Source: Branchiostoma belcheri (Eukaryota; Chordata; Leptocardii; Amphioxiformes; Branchiostomatidae). From it: DNA of 64,000 bases. A model generated the notes under the pieces. It was not told where the DNA came from and made no database searches. It saw only the letters and a list, made by a program, of their open reading frames with translations. How positions within the stretch are numbered: position 1 is the first letter of the stretch; each line of letters begins with the position of its first letter. Position numbers and translations under genes: made by a program. The stretch spans positions 2,514,042 through 2,578,041 of the forward strand of contig NW_017804054.1 in assembly GCF_001625305.1 (NCBI RefSeq), in the 5' to 3' direction. Positions 25,861 through 38,108 of this stretch are shown in pieces.

Positions 25861-28800
25861 TTTATACTTTCTGTCTTTCTCCCATAAAAAAAAAAACTGT
25901 CTGCCATGAATGATTTCTCCAGGAGCTACCATATCCTTGTGCTAATATGCTGTACGCAACAACGCCATTATTGTTGCCTGTAGTCCAAATGTAATGCACT
26001 TTGGCATAGCGCAAGTGCATGAATGAAAGGTTCGTGACATCTAATTCTCTGTCCCACATCTGAGTGATGGATTGAGCCGTTAAAAGGGTCTGGCAAACGC
26101 GTATCATTTCAAGATGTAGAGAAGTGTAGCAAGACGTCTTTGCAAAATCACGGTTGCATAAAACACCAACATATGGGCTACAAAGCTATTTAGCTACAAG
26201 ACGTGGGAGGATGCTTGACGAGTTATTCCTTAGTAATTTTCTTGTGATAGACAACTACAAAGCAAGATCTTAGATACCGATGACAACAATCATGATAGAT
26301 CGTTTTACTAGTGTCTGTTAATCCAGCAATATTTTGTACAAACTGTTATACTAGTGTTTTAATTTATGGATATAAATATGTCGCTTACTGAATTTGTTGT
26401 CATGCCACAACACAATTCAGCCATTCTGGCTGCTATGTTTGCTACTGTTTTGAAATAAACCATCCATATAATACTTTTCAGCCTTAGGGCGATAATAAAC
26501 TTATTATTTTTTCCATTGCTCTTGTTCTCGAAGAGAAACAGACACCCTGTCTACAGATCTGGCATCTTGAGTTACATGTATAATCATGATCTTACATAAA
26601 TATTGCCTTGAACTTTAGTTGAAGCACTAGTGGAAATAAAAGCCTATCAAAACCTAATGGAATGTTAAACCTTCATACCAAGGGTGCCGCCATCTTAGCT
26701 ACGTTAGACACGACCTGTCTGGTATAAATAGGCTCTTACATCTTTAAGACATCCTCTCTTTCTTGGAAAAAAGCAATAGCGTTCTAGGAACCTCTAAAAT
26801 TCAGAATTGAAAACACCAATGCCTAAAGTCTCTTTTCATCGTTTAGGTCCATGTAAGTTTTATTATAAATATGTAAAAAGTTAGTAGTAGTATAATGTTG
26901 AACTTTATTTTAACACACTGGATAAACAGAGATCAAATTTAATTATATAGGTTGTTTTAAAAAGGTTTTATTTTGTTTTACGTGATATTAAGATTGAAAT
27001 AATAAAATCCTAAGTTACCTATAGCGATCTATAGACGTAATACTTACAGATTTTTTTAAAACTTTTTTTTCTATTTGCGAGGTAACATTTTTCAGACAAA
27101 CCGACTTGGTAAAATGTTGCCAAAACTATGATGTACAGCCTGGAAAGTCATCTGATGAATCGATATTTTCCAAAAACATAGACCGTCACCATATCGCAGC
27201 TCAAACACTCTGGACCTTAGGGTCAAAGCAATAAACATGCAGTCTGTGTACGGCAATGCTTCCTCTCTGCTGCTTTGAAGTGCCCTGTCCATTCCTCAGT
27301 GCCCGACATCACTTAACGATCGCAGACATAGAGAGCCAATATCAATCTAAAACTGCGCGATAGATTCCCTGTGTGTCCACTCGACGTGAACAAGAAAGAA
27401 AATCAATGCCTCCATTAGTGCCTCAAGATGTCTGGTTAGAGTAACACATCGCGACATGCGGTCGGGGTCAACGCATGCCAGGCCGTGATTAAACTTGATA
27501 ATCATTAAAGAATGTCTGACGGATGAAGGAAGTTAGCTGAAGTTATCAGTACTGTTTGTGTCGTAAAAACTTTGCCAAACTTTGCTTACCATGAAAGATA
27601 CATGAATAGTAGGCACTCATTTTAAATTGTCCATGGAATAAAGACTAAAAGTTCTATTTTAAAAATAAAGTCATCGTCAATCGGAATTTGTAAATAGTGC
27701 TAAATGTGTTATATATTTACTTTAATTTGCTTCTGATTTTATAAAGGATCACCTTTATTTTACCCAGAGCAGTGTTCATTAGACCAATGCACCTAGCTGT
27801 AGAACAGCCATCGAAATTATTTACCTAATTTTCTTCCTTTTTTTCTGATTTGCAAGGTAACATTTTTTAACAATCCAACTTGGTAAAACTATGATTTCAA
27901 AACTATAATGTCATTCAACTAACTGCATTATTCTATTTGATCGAATTGCTGTGTCGACTGTTGCCCCGATTTTTTAAGTATAGGGATTATTGGTATAAAA
28001 TGAAGAAATATACAATCACACACCGGAGATGAACTTTCGTAATTGAAGGAATAAATTATTCCTAATTTGCACTCGGTTGAGTTTCAACATCATAGAATTG
28101 TGCACGGAAAATATTCAAACTTCAAGAATTATACTAATCTAGTTGAAAACATAGGTTTTCTTTGTCATGTAGGAAATGTATTAGAGACAGGAAATTGACT
28201 TCCAATCGGTCGCCTCCAATTTTCTATTTAATAGTAGTATGTAAAGTTTTAAGTAAAGGATTTGAACAAGGATTGCTTCACACTTGTAGCATTGGCCTCA
28301 TACTGCAAAGGATTAGATACCTTGCTGTTGAGGATTTGGAGATGGATTTTCTATGTTTTACGTGCGTTTTGAAATAAAGGTCATCAAATATGACATACGC
28401 TGGAAAGGGCAAAGTCGTGTGAACATGATTCTGAAACTTGGTGTAACTGTTAATTGTATGTTGTGTAACGAATGTCGTGAAATAAAAGTTCCAGTTTGTA
28501 TGTACTGTAACGTTTAGGATATTTGTAAGAATCTATAGTTTTTTAACTGCAAAAGCATCATCGAACAGCAATAAGAATTATTTGCTTTTCGTTTCTTTTA
28601 TCTGTGTACATGTACATCTCTTATTACTTTACGACATAACGTAGGTAATTTAAAAGTAAGGATTTTCGCTGTATCTTACCACATTTCAGTTCGGGTTATA
28701 TCTAATAATCCATGCATTACACATAAGTCGCTTACAACGTATTTGGTCTTGGATGAGTTGAGTTTTGGTAATTTGACAGTCAAGTTCTTGGTGAAATTAA

Positions 28801-29690
28801 ACCTCGGAAACACGATGCTGATGCCATAAGTCGCTGTCAATGGAAGAGGCAATTTGCAAACGTCCTCTACCAGAACATAGTCAATACATCAAGACGTCCA
28901 AAGCTGTCAAAAAAACTGATGACGCTTCGCTGTGGACAGCACCCTAGCTAGAAACTTTAACCTTAAAAGTTAAAGTTTCTATCTGTCTGCCAGTCTCCTT
29001 TTTTTAATCCGAGACTCTCTCCACAAGATGTGCGTGTACTCCGTCTTCAATTTTTTTTCAAACGTCTCTATTATTTGTTGATTTCAAAATCAACATATTG
29101 GCACTATTATCCGATTCGAAGGCTGAAACAGTACCTGGTACAATATGAGTTGAATCCATTTGACACAGTGGTCACACAGTGGTACATAACATGACAATAA
29201 CATTTACTGTGAAGGGAAAAATAAAATGAAAACACTGTTGCATAATGTTTCAACATGTCCTGTCTGGTCGTTCATGAGAGTGTATTTCATGTTATGTCAA
29301 AGAATTTGATCCAGTGCCCATTTCTTTGATGGCGTCTTGATTATTGACCATTCATTTTACACACTCTTATTGGAGATACGTGGCGCCAAGACAACTCTGG
29401 ACGACATCGAAATCCTCTTGCCAACTTTTTGCACACGCAGGCAGTGTCAAGAATGATTTACGGAGCTCGCGGCGCCGTGAAGAATAGCCTGTGTCTACTT
29501 TATACACACTGACGCAGACGGAATGAACGTTAAGTGCAGCCATCAAAGACCCCTCATATCGGATATCTGCATGACGTCTGGGCAGTAGATTGACTAGGGA
29601 CATGGCAGCCAGGCGCTAAATTACAGGACCGGTGATTATAGTGGAAAGCATAATGGTTACCGTTCTCAGGTTTAAAGTCTAGAGGTGACT
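25861..29690. other. Intergenic, no gene recognised
   Basis: AT-rich DNA with short frames only. A near-perfect 12-bp hairpin lies at 28950-28980 (listed separately). No exon or RNA gene was identified. Confidence 0.45.
28950..28980. repeat. Perfect short inverted repeat (hairpin)
   Basis: AGAAACTTTAAC and GTTAAAGTTTCT form a 12-bp perfect stem around a 7-nt loop. The function is unknown; there is no gene next to it, so a terminator role is not supported. Confidence 0.4.
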
Positions 29691-29694
29691 TCAA

Positions 29695-29816
29695 ACCGCA
29701 CGTGTGTGTCCTCGTGTGTGTGTGCATGAGTATGTGTGTTTCCACGTTTCTCTCTCTCTCTCTCTCTCTCTCTTTGTGTGTGAGTGTGTGAGTGTGTGTG
29801 TGATGTCGTGTGTGCT
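29695..29816. repeat. Compound GT/CT microsatellite
   Basis: Interrupted (GT)n, then TC repeated about ten times, then (GT)n again. The reading frames across it are artefacts of simple sequence. Confidence 0.85.
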
Positions 29817-30752
29817 GTGCTATTTGCATCTATTTATGTACATCTCTCTATAAGCTACCTACATACTAAAATAATGAAAATAAGCTGTTCCTTTCTTGAA
29901 ATATCCGCTTAAAAAGAGTTTGCCTGAAACTTCCCTGCAGTTCCAGAACAAGCTGCTAGAATGACAAAACCTGCACTACCTATTCCTGACAGGAAAAGCT
30001 ATCTGTCACCAAAAATCCAAGACCATAGCATGTTTAGGACAAAAAATACAAAAACTGGAGCTTCTGCTGCAGTACCAAGGCCAGTCACCAGGAGGCCCAT
30101 ATTGACCTTTGTCTTCCTAATACCTACCAACATACCAAATATCATCTCAATCCATAAAGGAGTTATGATGTTATGCTGGCTACGAATATGCGGAAACACA
30201 GACAGACAGGTACACACACAGAGACACATCAAAAACAATACCTCCATTTTTCCTGGAGATAAAATTGCAAAGTGGTTAAACTGAAATGCACCAGCACAAT
30301 GGTCATTCTGAAATCACTATGCCTTTACATAAAGAGTTTGACTTACCATAGACAAATTTTATCTGCCCAGTGGGAAATCAAAATGACATTTTTTACACAG
30401 CTGTACGTAGTCCCGAAATAATTGCCTGTTCTGGAGCCCCGGGCAGATCATTGTAGGATAACTAAGGGGAAATGCCTACAAACACTATATGATTATGGTG
30501 TCAGCGTGTATGTGAACACAAACACGTACCACAAAGGTATGTTAGGACATTTGCCAAAGATTTTTGTTACCTTGGGGCATTCATTCATCAAAGAAAATGC
30601 AGATGAGGTGCTTATTACGTGACATGCCTCTGTTAGTATACGCATTACGCATTCTGATGGCTACACTGAGAATAGATGTCATTGGCTTCACATAGCGATT
30701 GAAGCCGCCATGACAGTCTATGGCTACATCTAGATACTCATCTGATTCACAC

Positions 30753-30753
<1 letters not shown>

Positions 30754-30800
<47 letters not shown>

Positions 30801-30804
30801 AAAC
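30754..30804. repeat. (AC)n microsatellite
   Basis: Near-perfect AC dinucleotide run of about 40-50 bp with a few interruptions at its right end. Confidence 0.9.
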
Positions 30805-31572
30805 ACTCACAATTTTACACGTAGATTTACACGGTCCCATCCACAAGGTAAAGTTATATTTTGTGGATAAAAATTTAAAAGAAATTCTCATTACAATGTT
30901 TCTATTACGCAACTGCCCCCCTCCCCATACAAATATCTAATGAGCTATCTTGTTACAATGTACAATGCAAAGCTTTGATTTTCTGCGATCTTCCGCTTAA
31001 AATTCGAAATACGCTGCATCTTTATAGATGTCGTCTTGAATGGCCCTGACCCTAGCAAGTAAGAATTTCGAGGACACGAGAAAGCTCCCGAGCAAAATAT
31101 CCACTAGTGAGCTTGGTTATTATTCCCTGAACAGTATAGGATTTTTTGGCACATACTGTCGAAGTTACATCTATAAAATACAGAATTTTTGTTGTGCTCA
31201 ATATATGACCAGTATTTCATTATAGCTATCTCAGTACTGGTAAGGTGTTCATTTAGAGAAATGTATAACAGTAAAAGCGATAGCATGATAGTGCAGTTAT
31301 CAAAAATAACGATTGATGGCGCTGCTGTTCAGGTCCCCGTCCTCAGGCATATGTCAGGTGGATTTAACCCAATACAATGTAAAGCATAAGGAATACGCTA
31401 CACTGATCAATTTCAGCATGTATGCTAAAGCTTCCTTGGACAATAACTGTGTAATGATTTTATATTATGTGACGATAACAAAATTACAGGTGTAAAGAAT
31501 AAAGATATACCATTGGCACCAATATTATACTAAACCGAATTCTACACATTCACACTAACGTCTGCAATGGTT

Positions 31573-31980
31573 ACAAAACTTTATTTTGACACAACAAAAC
31601 TACAGCGCCTTTCATAAGGTCTTTAACTACATGTAGAAATATAAACAAATACGTAGGTACAACAAAATTGACCTACGTACAAGGCAATATATGAATCAAC
31701 TAATACTAATTGATCTAAGGTCTAAACATTCTTTGATATATTTACCTATTTGTACACAGTATATACGGTTATTACATTTTAGAGTGAAATTGAATTTATC
31801 TATAGCATTAATTGCAACAAATTCCAGTGAGCGAGCAGAAAAGAAGTTGAACAACTTTGAACTGTGCTTTTGTCATCATATTGTGGACAGCCCATAATAA
31901 AATGTTGTTTGTCTTCAATCTTATAACGACAGAATGGACAACCTTGGTCTTGGACTGTGATCTGTAAATGTTATCATTTC
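31573..31980 (-). mobile_element. LINE family L, C-terminal RT fragment and 3' end (minus strand)
   Basis: On the minus strand, 31945-31870 translates with the Cys/His knuckle GCPFCRYKIEDKQHFIMGC followed by PQYDD. The LINE fragment in intron 2 of gene B has the same spacing: CPFC, eight residues, HFIM, one residue, C, then YD. Beyond it the frame degenerates and the element runs into a 3' end (TTGTTGTGTC..AATAAAG) shared with 3019-3100. It is a 5'-truncated, inactive copy of a CR1/L2-type non-LTR retrotransposon; the clade is inferred from the knuckle only. Confidence 0.6.
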
Positions 31981-32063
31981 ATGGATCCTGAATGATTGTG
32001 AAAGTTATAATGAAAACAGAGAATCCCAGATAAACACTGGTAAGGCCAGAGCAAGTAAATTTT

Positions 32064-32395
32064 ATGGATGACATCAGCGAAAAAAAAAATTGTTGTCAAT
32101 GTGGTCAATATGTCGAAAATGGGCAAAGATGTCTGTTGCCATTCCGGAAGGTAAATGGCAGATATCTATGCAGGGAGCGAGGAAACAAGAAAAGGCTCTG
32201 ATTTTTTTTTTTTTGTGTCTTACTTTGATGCAGTGATATGTGATGCTGGCTGAGTATATGTGATGCTCCCATTGAATAAAAACCATTTGTACAATAATTG
32301 AATCAAAAAAAATTGTAGGAACCTTGTTTTTTTCTGCCCGCCTTGGGTTTTTTTTCGCCCGCTCGCACAAAATTTACTTGCTGTAGCCTAATCAG
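32064..32395. repeat. Dispersed repeat R1, copy b
   Basis: Shares TGGATGACATCAGCG, AAAGATGTCTGTTGC, CTTACTTTGATGCAGTGAT, AACCATTTGTACAA, CCCGCC and TTACTTGCTGTAGCCTAA with copies a and c in the same order. It is shorter than copies a and c because of internal deletions. Confidence 0.65.
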
Positions 32396-32731
32396 AACAT
32401 AATAAAGGGTCATTTTTTTAAATGTGCAACATAAACTCTAGATTCTACAAACAGTTGCTGTGTTAACAAGTTTTTTCAACAACGCGTATTTCTCTGTCCA
32501 CACCTAGTACCGAATCAATTTGTCACTAAACATTTCACGGAGATTATTGTATAGTCATCATCAGATATGTATTCTTACCCTGATGAAGCAACACCCATTA
32601 CGTCAACTCAAGCAAGGAGGTTATATATCATATGTAACCTCATTGTCTTAAGTAATGAGGACAATACGTGCCACATAAAACCAACTAAAATTTTTCAAAC
32701 TGCTGTCGTCAGATCACCAATTCAAAATGGC

Positions 32732-33303
32732 NNNNNNNNNNNNNNNNNNNNNNNNNNNNNNNNNNNNNNNNNNNNNNNNNNNNNNNNNNNNNNNNNNNNN
32801 NNNNNNNNNNNNNNNNNNNNNNNNNNNNNNNNNNNNNNNNNNNNNNNNNNNNNNNNNNNNNNNNNNNNNNNNNNNNNNNNNNNNNNNNNNNNNNNNNNNN
32901 NNNNNNNNNNNNNNNNNNNNNNNNNNNNNNNNNNNNNNNNNNNNNNNNNNNNNNNNNNNNNNNNNNNNNNNNNNNNNNNNNNNNNNNNNNNNNNNNNNNN
33001 NNNNNNNNNNNNNNNNNNNNNNNNNNNNNNNNNNNNNNNNNNNNNNNNNNNNNNNNNNNNNNNNNNNNNNNNNNNNNNNNNNNNNNNNNNNNNNNNNNNN
33101 NNNNNNNNNNNNNNNNNNNNNNNNNNNNNNNNNNNNNNNNNNNNNNNNNNNNNNNNNNNNNNNNNNNNNNNNNNNNNNNNNNNNNNNNNNNNNNNNNNNN
33201 NNNNNNNNNNNNNNNNNNNNNNNNNNNNNNNNNNNNNNNNNNNNNNNNNNNNNNNNNNNNNNNNNNNNNNNNNNNNNNNNNNNNNNNNNNNNNNNNNNNN
33301 NNN
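32732..33303. other. Assembly gap (572 N)
   Basis: Run of N next to a (TG)n repeat, probably unassembled simple sequence. Reading frames drawn through it have no meaning. Confidence 0.98.
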
Positions 33304-33310
33304 TCTCTCT

Positions 33311-33366
<56 letters not shown>

Positions 33367-33370
33367 ACGT
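33304..33370. repeat. (TC)n/(TG)n microsatellite at gap edge
   Basis: TC dinucleotides followed by about 25 TG units, then degenerate GTGT sequence. It starts exactly at the gap edge and probably caused the gap. Confidence 0.9.
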
Positions 33371-35773
33371 TTGTGTGTTTGCGTGTACACGTTTGTGTGT
33401 GAGCATGTGTGTGCATTTGCTCTGTTTGCATTGCATATTACACAAACTGCACAAAACATCAATACCAAGATACTGGTCAGACTAAGTTTAATATGCAGAA
33501 GACGAGTGCCTGTATATTACTTACTTGATACCATTTGCCTTAACATAGATGTTTCATACAAAATTTGACATTGCAATTGAAGTTCAATGCCCGTTCATTG
33601 CCATTCCTTAACATACCATGAGATATAATAAATACTGCATTACATCCTTGTTATATCTGATGTAAAGATACATATATGCGTGTAACGATGTGTATATCAA
33701 ATCGATATCATACAGAGCTGCATGCGCAAATCTGTGTTATTTACGGGTGTTTCCTTCAATGTTCTAAAAAAACAAGAAGAAAAAAGACATAAGCTCCCTT
33801 CTCCATGAAATAATGACTTTTTTCAAATTTTTTTGTTAGATGATGTGTGTTTAGCAATTTAATACTTACAGAAGTATACTTACTTAATGTTCAAGGGTTT
33901 ACCAAATTCTACAGACCCAAAAGTTGCTACACTTGAATTATTTGAATATCTTCGCGGCCAAAGCGTTCGTCATGGAATTTCCATTCGGTTGACGACAGAT
34001 TGCTACTTTCTACCTTTGAATTCCCTGTCGTTTGAAGTAAATTGGCTACAACGCCCAAGCTTCAAGAGGGCGAGACAAATTGTACAGCAATGCCAACCAA
34101 CTGCTTACCAAATAGATGTTACCTATTTAAATTACTAGCTTTTTCCTCAATCATCCATTGAGAAATATTCTTCAGCCACTTTATGATAGGTTATAGTGTG
34201 AAGTTGCTGATTATCGAAATTGGGGTCACTAATGGTGGGTGCATTGCCCTAATAACATCCCCAATAATTCAGCTACTTTGAGGACAGTGATACATGGTCA
34301 AGGGACAAGGTGGAGGTGTGTGAATGATTGATCTTCAGAGTTTATGTCAAACATTTTTTTTTTCATTTTCAATTTTTTTTTCATTTCTTAGAAAGATATT
34401 TCTAAAGCACACCATCCAAAATACGATTCGTGATGCCAGCCTCTAATGACCCCCACCACAGCAGCTGTAGTTGATCGATTGATTGCCAGTGAGTGAAGCT
34501 TCGGTATAATTTTTGTGGAGGCAGAACTTCAATCTTATATACAATTCATTTTGTTTTAAGAACGACACTGTAATTTTACCTTACATTGATTTGATTTGCA
34601 GTAAAGGGAATTCATTGTAGTTCACCAACACTGTATAGACATGGTTTAGAAATTTCCTTTACACTAAATAATATGGATACACGGGTAGCTTAAAATGACA
34701 TGTACATCCGGTATATTTACATCCAACTGTTACAAAGCATTAGGACATTTCAAGTTTCTTTCTTTGATGTATGGCAACGCGGTGCAAGTTGACCTGAAGT
34801 GGTCACTCTTTAAATGCTAGAAGTGGTGCCAACTTTGATTTGCTTTAACTCCTCTCCTCATATCAAACCTTTCAAGAAATGCGCTTCAATTCAGTAGAGG
34901 GAACGGGTCGAAACCTATACGAGCAGTATAGCATACATAAGTCAAAGGTGAATTCTCATGTCGAATGTACATTGTTAAGTTTCTATTCATCGTTCGACAT
35001 TGCAATTGCAACAAGCTATATTCCAAACCTAAACAGAGAAGGCGATTGATGTACTAATTTTAGATTTCTATTTATAATCTTTTATAAAACTCCATTTTTA
35101 AGATGGTATTCAGGTTTTGTATTCTACGTTGCCATAATTGGGTTTGTGGTTTTATAATGTGCAACAAGTACTGAAAAAATGCAATTACTATATAAATAAC
35201 TCTACCGAGTGTTTTCCATAGTCTTTTGTTCGCGTCTGTTATTAGAAATCTGCTCATGACGCTTGATCCTCGTTGATGCTAAATATACAGTGCGTTTGCA
35301 TGTGTGTTTTATTATTCCATTTATAACAACAGTGCGTTCGTACTATTGAAAAAACGAAAACAGTGACGATAGAACTAGCTGTATTTTTCAAACGTGTATT
35401 TAAATAGTGTTACATAAAATGTATTGAGAAGAGTCAAATGCTCATATTTTGCATATTAGTTTGGCTGATACAAACGGAACATTTATGCAAGTGTAGACAA
35501 GGTCCGAGTAAATAAGTCTTTGAGCGTAGCTCCGTTGATTATCTTATTTTTGTACTAATGATTTGTGCATGTGTAGTTAGAGCGGCTTATTAGATTAACT
35601 GACAAAACAAGGCTTCCAATTAGTGGTCTTGGCAAAGGGTTCTAGTATCGACCATGCCCTTCTTCTCGGAATTCGTCAAGTAAACTTTATTTTTAGTCTG
35701 CACGTAGGCACACTTCGTTAGAGCTTTGCGAGTTGCCCAAGTGCGGTCCTGTGGTGGCAATTTGTTCGCAAGT
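33371..35773. other. Intergenic, no gene recognised
   Basis: A frame at 33887-34138 is open for 83 codons but starts at a non-conserved ATG and shows no domain I recognise. No repeats of note were seen. Confidence 0.45.
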
Positions 35774-36405
35774 ACCTCCTCCACTTGAACTTTTACATAA
35801 TGCCTCGCCTCCGCATTGAGATTGTCAGTGGAATCCTAAATGATAGCGTTTGGAAAGCTAGAGCCATAATTGGCCTTAATGCATTTCACAATATATCCGA
35901 TCCTTTTGTACAAAACAAGGTATTCCAATTATTGGCCCTGGTGATACATTTTAGTATCACTCGTAGTTTCGTATTTTTTTTACTTAAATTATGCTTTTCT
36001 GTCTATAAGGATGCAATTTTTTTTCTATTCTAGTAAACCTCATTGTAGGTCTACTAGAGAGGTCTTATGGCGCCGATTTTGTTGGCAATAACCTCCTTCA
36101 CTTAAACCTTTACGTAATGCCTCGCCTCCGCATTGAGATTGTAAATGGAATCTTAAATTATTACCTTTGGTGATGTATAGAGGAATGTGTGGCCTTTATG
36201 CATTTCCCTTTATATATATTTGGCCCCCTTGTACAATAACAAGATATTCCAGTTATTGGCACTAGCCATACGTTTTAGTCGCACTCGTCTTTTTATTTTT
36301 TTCTGTCTATATGAATGCAAACTTTTTTTTCTATTCTGGTAAGCCTCATTGAAGCTCTACTGGGGAGGTCTTACGATGGCGATTTGTTGGAAATTATCTC
36401 TTTCG
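35774..36405. repeat. Direct tandem duplication, two ~317-bp units
   Basis: Units start at ACCTCCTCCACTT (35774) and ACCTCCTTCACTT (36091). Both continue with AATGCCTCGCCTCCGCATTGAG, then GGTATTCCAATTATTGGC / GATATTCCAGTTATTGGC, a T-rich CTGTCTATA.GGATGCAA-like block, and AGGTCTTA.G.CG. The copies have diverged by many substitutions, so the duplication is old. Non-coding. Confidence 0.7.
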
Positions 36406-36570
36406 CTATAGCGTTGAGTATACTTAAGTTCTCACTCTGCAATCAATGTGATGGTAATTTCAAACACCACATGGAGTCATATCCTCCATTAGCCTGCACA
36501 CCGCCGGGGATTGAGCCAGTCGGACTACCACATCTACAGGGTCCCATCGGTATTCCAAAAAAATTGTTAT

Positions 36571-37085
36571 GGATGACATCAGCGCGCATTAATTTTCGCT
36601 TGATTTTGGAAATAAAAACAAGAAATCTTCTTGCCCTCTTGTCAACATGCCGAAATGGACAAAGATGTCTGTTGCCTTGTCGGAACGTGGATGGCATTTA
36701 AATATTTGCGGAGAGGAGACAAGACAAGACTTGTTGTCTTTTACTCAGATGCAGTGAAGTATTCCATTCCTTTTATGTTGTTGTTTATGTTCCTGATGTT
36801 GGTTGTGTATATGTAATGTTCCCACTGAATCAAAACCATGCCATTTGTACAATGTTTGAAGACCTGTTTTTCAAAGTTCTTTCAGTGACAAATGGATGCT
36901 GTAATAGTTGTAAGTAAACTTACCACAATAAATGTATCTTTTCTTGTTTAATGAAGTTTATGACCGTCACGCCAAAATATGAAAATACAGCAATCTCTTT
37001 TTATTTAGCCTGCCTTTTTTCGTCCTATCGCATTAGATTTTTAGTCTGCGGATCCATAGATTTTACTTTCCTTTGCTTTATCCAA
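36571..37085. repeat. Dispersed repeat R1, copy c
   Basis: Begins TGGATGACATCAGCGCGCATTAAT and has the same ordered landmarks as copy a, including GTCAACATGC, AAAGATGTCTGTTGCC, GAGAGGAGACAAGACAAG, TCTTTTACTCAGATGCAGTG, AGTAAACTTA and CCTATCGCATT. The reading frame 36315-36701 runs into it by chance. Confidence 0.65.
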
Positions 37086-37277
37086 AGTACTGGGCAAGAT
37101 GCCATTGAATTCAAAATGTAGTAAGTATCTGGATAAATTCCCTAAGTAGCCAGATGTTTGAAAAGTCATTTAGCGCACTCCATTGGCGACTGAGAATGCA
37201 CCGGCCTTTCTTTTCTAATTCTTCCTCTTGGCAAAGTGTTCTAAATCTAACCAAACAGGATGTATATATGATTAATG

Positions 37278-37425
37278 TATATATGAGGTTGCATGGCTTA
37301 ACGGCAGAGCATTCGGCTCAGAACCAAGAGGTCCCGGGTTCGAATCCTGCCAAGTCACCAACCTTGTGTCCTTGGAAAAGGCACTTTACTCGACTTTTTT
37401 TTACTTCTCTTAGGTGAAAATGAGT
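37278..37425 (+). mobile_element. tRNA-derived SINE, copy 1
   Basis: The RNA polymerase III A box TGGCTTAACGG (37294-37304) and a perfect B box GGTTCGAATCC (37337-37347) are 43 bp apart. A tRNA-unrelated body follows that contains CCTTGG(A)AAAGGCACTTTACTCGAC and runs to GGTG. The same head and body occur at 53075-53345. The anticodon stem is mismatched and the T stem is broken, so this is not a working tRNA gene. Confidence 0.7.
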
Positions 37426-37679
37426 ATGCCAGACTGATAATTATCATGATCGTGGGTATCAAAATATCATCGAGACATTCCTGATGACCAATCACACTGA
37501 GCAAGCCGGTTCGAACGTTTTTAGTATTTTATTAGTATTCTGGTATCAACTTCATCCATGTTATTGGAATTTGCACTAGTTTAAAGGCATCAAATGCAAT
37601 TTCAGGGCGGTAAAAACTGAAGATACTCTGAACAAAGCAACCCCTATGATATTCACACATGCTGCCTCAAATATGCACT

Positions 37680-37965
37680 TTTGAATCAGTATTCATACAT
37701 CTATTTTGGGCATTTAAAACTGCAGAAACAAGTCCCAAGATGAGGGTCATTTTCTGGGTCGTACCCTAAAAATCATCTCTGGATCTTTCCAGTAACAATT
37801 TTTCGTCACAATTTTGGGACGTTTTGCTTTTTGTTTGTTTATATACATTGGCATAGTGCTGTTCAACTTACAAATCATATGTTGTATAAGTCACTACAAT
37901 ATTATTTTTTTTAAATCTGTTTCCCAAGCCCTAAAACTTGCACTGGATGCCTGTAATTTTGTAAA
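37680..37965. repeat. Dispersed repeat R2, copy 2
   Basis: Same-orientation match to 1-285, with shared TTTTCTGGGTCGTACCCTAAAA, TTTCCAGTAAC, TTTTTCGTCA, CAATTTTGGGAC and TTGCACTGGATGCC. It lies about 0.6 kb after R1 copy c, whereas on the left R2 precedes R1, so the two are separate repeats and not one duplicated block. Confidence 0.6.
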
Positions 37966-38108
37966 TCTTGTGAAAGTCAGGTCTTCCAGGCGATTTTAGG
38001 CACGTCATTTATTCGCCTCCGCTTTCGCCTCCGCGGTGTCAGAAGCAATTCTGTAATCTTGCTCAAGGCTGGCCCACACCTTACGAGTTTATATCCTTAT
38101 CTGATATC

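Noticed and set aside
28950-28980. Transcription terminator hairpin
   Set aside because: No adjacent gene, and intrinsic terminators do not apply in this genome type.
32567-33568. Long reading frames on both strands across 32.6-33.6 kb
   Set aside because: They consist of the N gap plus TG/CA microsatellite and have no coding meaning.
33887-34138. 83-codon frame as a gene or LINE piece
   Set aside because: No RT, endonuclease or other motif could be identified, and it is isolated.
36315-36701. 128-codon frame as a gene
   Set aside because: It spans the end of a tandem duplication and the start of repeat R1, which are both non-coding.
37278-37352. Functional tRNA gene (Leu-CAG-like anticodon loop)
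   Set aside because: The anticodon and T stems are mismatched and a SINE body follows; the second copy at 53075 has the same context.
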